The notes under the pieces are model-generated. The model did no database searches. It saw nothing but the letters and a program-made list of their open reading frames with translations, and was not told the origin of the DNA. Below are positions 59,814-64,000 of a stretch of DNA of 64,000 bases, in pieces; the first letter of the stretch is position 1; each line of letters opens with the position of its first letter. The translations under genes and the position numbers were made by a program. Source of the stretch: Streptomyces vilmorinianum (GTDB lineage: Bacteria; Actinomycetota; Actinomycetes; Streptomycetales; Streptomycetaceae); NCBI RefSeq assembly GCF_005517195.1, contig NZ_CP040244.1:3862001-3926000 (forward strand). Reading direction: 5' to 3'.

Positions 59814-61433
59814 ATGAGGCTCGTACGGAACAGCAGGATCGCTCTCGCGGCGGCGGGCGCGCTGGCCCTCGGGGGGACGGCGATGACCGTCCCGCCGACG
59901 GAGAACACGGCGGAACACGCGGCGCAGGGCGCGCCCGTCGTGGCGCCGGTCACGCTGGCCGACGGCACGCTGAGCCTGGGGGCGGGCGGCGTCCTCGACG
60001 TCGACGACACCCATCGCGTGTCCGGGCCGGACGGCACGGACGTCTGGGAGCTGAGCCCGCTCTGGGACACCACCGGCCTGCCGGCCGGGGCCGTGCGCGG
60101 CGACGGAGTGCGCTGGTCGCTGACCGGCGTCGAGGGTCCCGGCACGCTGAAGGCGTACGCGGCCGAGGACGCGCGGGACGGTACGCCGCCCCTCGTACGG
60201 TTCGACAGCTCCGACGGCCTGCCGGACGGGTACGACCTGGCGGCGGGGGCACGAGGCGAGACGCGCTGGGCGTTCGACGCGGCCGGGACCTATCTGGTGA
60301 CCCTGACGGCCGAAGCGGACACGGGGGCGGAGGGCAGCGGCCCGCTGAGCGCGGAGGTCCGATACACCGTACGGGTGGGGGACGCGGCCGTCGCCACCCC
60401 CGCCCCCACTCCCCCTCCCTCTTTCGAGGCTCCCGAAGTCCCGGAGGCTCCTGAGGTCCCGCTGGGTCCCGCCGTCGCCGAGCCGGCCGCTCCGGCCGCC
60501 GCGCCCCGGCTCGTGGCCGCGCCCGCCGAGCCGGTCGAGACCGCGCGGAAGGTCCTGGACGAGGGGCACATCGACATCGCCGCGCGCGTGGTCGACGGGA
60601 CGATGCAGATCCATGTCAAGGACGGGACGGTCCCGGGCACGACGGTCTGGCGCGAGCCGTCCTCCGTCGTGCTGCACGTCAAGCCGGAGGCCCGCAGGAC
60701 GGTTCCGGCGAACAAGGACTTCGCGTTCCTGGGCGCTCCCGGCGCACCCGTCTGGCTGCTCGACCAGGTGCAGCAGCCGGGGCTGCTCTGGCCTGGCTGG
60801 TCGACGGAGAACATCGCGGCGGGGGCCGCCAAGGGCGAGGTCGAGTTCAAGCTGGTGAAGGCCGAGGGCCCCGGGAACTTCGCGCTGTACAACTATGACG
60901 GCCTGTCCGGCGCGACGGTCCGGTTCGACAGCGGGGACGGGGTCCCGGACGCCTTCGGCGTACCGCAGAACACCCACGCGCACGGCGGCTGGGCCTTCGG
61001 CGAGGAGGGCGTGTACCGGCTGACGTTCTCGATGTCGGGGACCTTGGCGAACGGCGCGAAGGTCAGCGACACGGAGACGGTGGCGTTCGCGGTGGGGGCG
61101 ACCGACCCGGCGAAGGTCCCGGCGGGCGGCTCCGACGGCGGCACGACGGGCGGAACGACCGCCGGCACGACCGCCGGCACGACCGCCGGCACGACCGGCG
61201 GGACGACCGGTGGCGCGGCTTCCACGGGCGGTACGTCGACGGGTGGCGGCGCCTCGACCGGTGGGTCGGCGACCGGCGGTACGACGGGTGGCGACGCGAC
61301 CGGAGGTTCCCGCGCCGGAGGCTCCATGGCGTCCACCGGCGCGGGCTCCACCGTGCTCCTCGGCGGGACGGCCGCCGCGCTCGCCGTCGTAGGGACCGGT
61401 GCGGTCGTCCTCACCCGCAGGCGCGGCGCATGA
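59814..61433 (+). CDS. Sortase-anchored protein with two surface domains
   Basis: Protein of 539 aa. Signal peptide, then two choice-of-anchor M repeats: the first begins VTLADGTLSLGAGGVLDVDD and is degenerate, the second begins KVLDEGHIDIAARVVDGTMQ and includes GLLWPGWSTENI and HAHGGWAFGEEGVYRLTFSM. A Pro/Ala linker separates them. After them a Gly/Thr/Ser-rich stalk of about 75 residues leads to MASTGAGS, a hydrophobic helix and a TRRRGA tail. ATG at 59814 with GGAGGGGAG upstream, 5 bp after the previous stop. Its stop overlaps the ATPase start. Confidence 0.9.
   Translation: MRLVRNSRIALAAAGALALGGTAMTVPPTENTAEHAAQGAPVVAPVTLADGTLSLGAGGVLDVDDTHRVSGPDGTDVWELSPLWDTTGLPAGAVRGDGVRWSLTGVEGPGTLKAYAAEDARDGTPPLVRFDSSDGLPDGYDLAAGARGETRWAFDAAGTYLVTLTAEADTGAEGSGPLSAEVRYTVRVGDAAVATPAPTPPPSFEAPEVPEAPEVPLGPAVAEPAAPAAAPRLVAAPAEPVETARKVLDEGHIDIAARVVDGTMQIHVKDGTVPGTTVWREPSSVVLHVKPEARRTVPANKDFAFLGAPGAPVWLLDQVQQPGLLWPGWSTENIAAGAAKGEVEFKLVKAEGPGNFALYNYDGLSGATVRFDSGDGVPDAFGVPQNTHAHGGWAFGEEGVYRLTFSMSGTLANGAKVSDTETVAFAVGATDPAKVPAGGSDGGTTGGTTAGTTAGTTAGTTGGTTGGAASTGGTSTGGGASTGGSATGGTTGGDATGGSRAGGSMASTGAGSTVLLGGTAAALAVVGTGAVVLTRRRGA
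61161..61196. repeat. 12-bp tandem repeat in the surface-protein stalk
   Basis: Three perfect copies of GCCGGCACGACC, with degenerate copies on both sides, encode repeated AGTT units in the stalk between the second surface domain and the anchor. Frame-neutral length change could alter how far the domain stands off the wall. Confidence 0.85.
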
Positions 61434-62155
61434 CGGCCACCGACGAGGAACTGCTGCGGATCGACTCCGTCTCCGTCGTCCTCACCGGCCGCACCGCCGT
61501 GGAGAACGCCTCGCTGACCGTGTCCGCGGGAGAACTGGTCGGCCTGCTGGGGCCCAACGGGGCGGGGAAGACGACACTGCTTCGCGCGGCGCTCGGGCTC
61601 ACCGCGACATCGGCCGGCGCGATCTCCACGACCGGCCGGGTCGGCTACGTACCCCAACGCCACGAGTTCGCCTGGGACTTCCCCATCGACGTGGCGGGCG
61701 CCGTACTGAGCGGCCGTACGAGGGCGATCGGCTGGCTCCGGCGGCCGCGGGCCCACGACCGGGCGGCCGCGGACGCGGCCCTGGAGCTCGCCGGGCTGAC
61801 CGCGCTGCGCCGCCGTCCCCTCGGGGAGCTGTCGGGAGGGCAGCGCCAGCGCGTCCTGGTGGCGCGCGCCCTCGCGTGCGAACCCCGGCTGCTGCTGCTC
61901 GACGAGCCGTTCACCGGCGTCGACGTCCCCACGCAGGAGTTGCTCGACGAACTCTTCGGCCGGCTGGCCGCCGACGGCAGAGGACTGCTGATGACCACGC
62001 ACGACCTGGCGGCGGCCGCCCGCACCTGCAAGCGGGTGGTGCTCCTGAACCGAACGGTCGTCGCCGAGGGCGGCCCCGGTCTCCTCGCCGATCCGCAGCA
62101 GATGCTGCGGGCCTTCGGTCTCGACCGGGCGATCCGTCCGGAGGCGGTCGCATGA
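61430..62155 (+). CDS. Zinc ABC transporter ATP-binding subunit (ZnuC-like)
   Basis: Protein of 241 aa. Walker A LLGPNGAGKTTLLRA, signature GELSGGQRQRVLVARAL, Walker B RLLLLDEPFTGVDVPTQELL and the H-loop LLMTTHDLAA are all present. It is the ATPase that powers import through the neighbouring permease. ATG overlaps the previous stop as ATGA, and the permease start overlaps its own stop. This fits the 'anchored repeat-type ABC transporter, ATP-binding' group. Confidence 0.93.
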   Translation: MTATDEELLRIDSVSVVLTGRTAVENASLTVSAGELVGLLGPNGAGKTTLLRAALGLTATSAGAISTTGRVGYVPQRHEFAWDFPIDVAGAVLSGRTRAIGWLRRPRAHDRAAADAALELAGLTALRRRPLGELSGGQRQRVLVARALACEPRLLLLDEPFTGVDVPTQELLDELFGRLAADGRGLLMTTHDLAAAARTCKRVVLLNRTVVAEGGPGLLADPQQMLRAFGLDRAIRPEAVA

Positions 62156-63033
62156 GCGAGCTGCTGGCCTTCTTCACCGACCCGTGGCAGCTGCCGTTCA
62201 TGCGGCGCGCCTTCGCGGTCGCCGCGATCGTCGGCCTGGTGTGCGGGGTCGTGGGGGTCTACGTGGTCCTGCGCGGCATGGCGTTCATCGGCGACGCGGT
62301 GGCCCACTCGGCCTTCCCCGGGGTGGCGCTCGCGTACGCCTTCGAGGGCAATCTGCTCCTCGGCGGCGCGGCGGCCGGGGCGACGACGGCGGTCCTCATC
62401 GCCTTCGTCTCCCAGAACCGCCGGCTGAAGGAGGACACCGTCATCGGTGTCTTCTTCGCCTTCGCGTTCGGCCTCGGCATCGTGCTCGTGTCGACGCGGG
62501 ACAGCTGGACCACGGATCTGTCCTCGTTCCTCTTCGGCCAGGTCCTCGCGGTCGACTCCTCCGACGTCTGGCGGGTCGCGGGCATCGGCGCGGTCCTCGT
62601 CGCCGTCGTCCTGGCGCTGCGCAAGGAGCTGGTCGCCGTCAGCCTCGACCGCGAGACGGCCAGGGCGGCCGGGCTGCCCGTCCTCCCGCTCGACCTGACG
62701 CTGTACTGCGTGGTGACCGCCACGATCGTCATGTCGCTGGAGGCGGTCGGCAACATCCTCGTCCTGGCCCTGCTGATCACCCCGGCGGCGACGGCCCGGC
62801 TCCTGACGGAGCGTCTGTGGGCGATGACGCTGCTCGCCTCGGCGATCGGCTGCGCCGGCAGCCTCGCCGGCCTGTACGTGAGTTACGCCTACGACCTCGC
62901 GGCCGGCGGATCGGTCGTCGTCGTGCTCACCGCCCTGTTCGCGCTGGTCTGGCTCCTCGCACCACGCCACGGCCTCGCGGCACGCCTGAAACCCGCCACC
63001 AGGACCTCGACCACGGCCTCGACCGCCGCATAG
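62152..63033 (+). CDS. Zinc ABC transporter permease (ZnuB-like)
   Basis: Protein of 293 aa with eight or nine membrane segments. FMRRAFAVAAIVGLVCGVVG, VYVVLRGMAFIGDAVAHSAF is the standard ABC-3 permease opening, and SLEAVGNILVLALLITPAAT is the conserved coupling segment near the ATPase interface. It ends in a Thr/Ala/Ser-rich cytoplasmic tail. ATG overlaps the ATPase stop (ATGA). Last gene of the tightly packed zinc operon; a 45-bp gap follows before the next gene. Confidence 0.93.
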   Translation: MSELLAFFTDPWQLPFMRRAFAVAAIVGLVCGVVGVYVVLRGMAFIGDAVAHSAFPGVALAYAFEGNLLLGGAAAGATTAVLIAFVSQNRRLKEDTVIGVFFAFAFGLGIVLVSTRDSWTTDLSSFLFGQVLAVDSSDVWRVAGIGAVLVAVVLALRKELVAVSLDRETARAAGLPVLPLDLTLYCVVTATIVMSLEAVGNILVLALLITPAATARLLTERLWAMTLLASAIGCAGSLAGLYVSYAYDLAAGGSVVVVLTALFALVWLLAPRHGLAARLKPATRTSTTASTAA

Positions 63034-63078
63034 CGAGATGAACGGCCCAGGAGGGCCCGAAGGAGGGGACGCAGCACC

Positions 63079-64000
63079 ATGTCCAGGACCCTGAGGCCGA
63101 TCACGGCGGCCATGGTGACGGCCGCCTGCGCCGCCGCGTTGCTGGTCGGGTGCGGCGGCCCGTCCGGCCCCGACCGCGGGGCGCGGGGCGCACCGGCCGC
63201 GCGCGGCGAGCAGGACATCAACGCCCGGCCCGTCGAGGCGCTGCGCGACGGAGGCGCACTGCGCGTACCGGTGGACGCGCTGCCCACCAATTACAACCCT
63301 GTCCAGGTCAACGGTGCCCGCGTGGTGACCTGGCAGCTGGCCGAGGCGATCCTGCCGAGCGCCTTCACGGAGGCGCCGAACGGCGAACACGCCCTGAACA
63401 AGGCGTTCTTCACCTCGGCCAGGCTGACCTCGACGTCGCCGCAGGTCATCACGTACACCCTCGCGGACCGGGCGGTCTGGAGCAACGGCCGGCCCCTCAC
63501 CTGGGAGGACCTGCGCGGCCAGTGGCAGGCGCTGAGCGGCCGGGACACGGCGTACGAGGGGTACAGCGACGTCGGGTACGCGGACATCGTGTCGGTCGAG
63601 CGGGGCGCCTCGGACAAGGTGGCCGTGGTCACGCTGCGCAGGCCGTTCGCGGAGTGGCAGGGGCTGTTCCGCCCGCTGGTGCCCAAGGAGCTGACGGCGT
63701 CGGCGCGTTCCTTCAACAAGGGCTGGCTGGAGGCGCCGTCGGTCACCTCGGGTCCCTTCGCCGTCGAGCGGATCGACCGGACCGGGAAGACCGTCACGCT
63801 GCGGCGCAACGCCTCGTGGTGGGCGCGCCGGCCTCCTCTGGACCAGGTCGTGCTGCGGGTCCTCGACCCGGCCGCCCGCGCCGACGAGCTGGCCAACCGG
63901 GGCATCGACGTCTATCCCATCGGCGCGGACCTCGATCTGTTCACCCGGGCGCGGGACATGCCGGGGGTGGAGATCCGGCAGGCGCCCGAGCGGCTGGCCG
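63079..64000 (+). CDS. Family-5 extracellular solute-binding lipoprotein (partial)
   Basis: Runs off the right edge; about 307 codons are visible. Signal with lipobox LLVGCGG, then an acidic linker, GGALRVPVDALPTNYNPVQV, and the SBP_bac_5 peptide/nickel-type domain: YTLADRAVWSNGRPLTWEDL, SVTSGPFAVERIDRTGKTVT and RNASWWARRPPLDQVVLRVL. ATG at 63079 with AGGAGGGG upstream. Family 5 proteins bind oligopeptides, nickel or other ligands; the location next to a zinc operon does not by itself decide. The 45-bp spacing suggests it could be co-transcribed with the zinc permease. Confidence 0.9.
   Translation, partial: MSRTLRPITAAMVTAACAAALLVGCGGPSGPDRGARGAPAARGEQDINARPVEALRDGGALRVPVDALPTNYNPVQVNGARVVTWQLAEAILPSAFTEAPNGEHALNKAFFTSARLTSTSPQVITYTLADRAVWSNGRPLTWEDLRGQWQALSGRDTAYEGYSDVGYADIVSVERGASDKVAVVTLRRPFAEWQGLFRPLVPKELTASARSFNKGWLEAPSVTSGPFAVERIDRTGKTVTLRRNASWWARRPPLDQVVLRVLDPAARADELANRGIDVYPIGADLDLFTRARDMPGVEIRQAPERLA

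Overview
This is high-GC actinobacterial DNA with GTG/TTG starts, ATGA/GTGA stop-start overlaps and purine-rich ribosome sites, clearly Streptomyces or a close relative. The adjacent tap and tpg genes (telomere-associated protein and terminal protein) indicate a linear replicon. In Streptomyces these genes usually sit in a chromosome arm or on a linear plasmid. The scatter of decayed genes between 5 and 19 kb fits an arm region. No telomere, rRNA, tRNA, CRISPR array or insertion sequence was seen.

Layout. 0.1-3.7 kb: a small TOPRIM protein converging on the tap-tpg operon, with tandem repeats just upstream of tap. 3.7-9.9 kb: a gene-poor stretch, a metallo-hydrolase facing a frameshifted AraC regulator, a flavin reductase, an acetyltransferase, a hexapeptide protein and a broken conserved gene. 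10.0-14.6 kb: a compact leftward operon of a trypco1-type protein, a trypsin-like protease and a large TPR/membrane/alpha-beta-hydrolase protein, resembling predicted protease-based conflict systems. 14.7-19.3 kb: a GH114 lipoprotein, small conserved genes, and three decayed genes (truncated ArsR, shattered alcohol dehydrogenase, a small gene with an in-frame TGA). 19.5-25.4 kb: an ABC exporter, a P450, and a PadR operon facing a small membrane-protein pair with matching palindromes. 25.5-33.0 kb: a large HTH-NTPase-repeat protein, a Nudix hydrolase, a methyltransferase, an SGNH hydrolase and a SnoaL-like protein (two promoters share a near-identical operator), then the DUF5997/LysR-effector pair.

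33.0-35.6 kb: cyclodipeptide synthase, a CYP121 (mycocyclosin synthase) relative and a SAM methyltransferase in one leftward set, a small natural-product cluster probably starting from cyclo(Tyr-Tyr). 35.7-44.0 kb: a galactan locus. A leftward operon (binding protein, two permeases, LacI repressor) is divergent from a GH42 beta-galactosidase and a secreted GH53 galactanase; two LacI-type operators lie between and strong hairpins bound the units. 44.0-56.2 kb: mostly stand-alone genes, namely an L,D-transpeptidase, a carboxylesterase, a PAS-GAF-SpoIIE-HATPase regulator, NDH-2, a CorA transporter, a secreted serine hydrolase, a PfkB kinase and a DinB protein.

56.3-63.0 kb: a tightly packed zinc-acquisition operon behind a Zur-like box. 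It has a secreted protein, two sortase-type surface proteins, a ZnuA-like lipoprotein with an inserted surface domain, an ATPase and a permease, all but the transporter core sharing the 'choice-of-anchor M' repeat. A family-5 peptide-type binding lipoprotein runs off the right edge.
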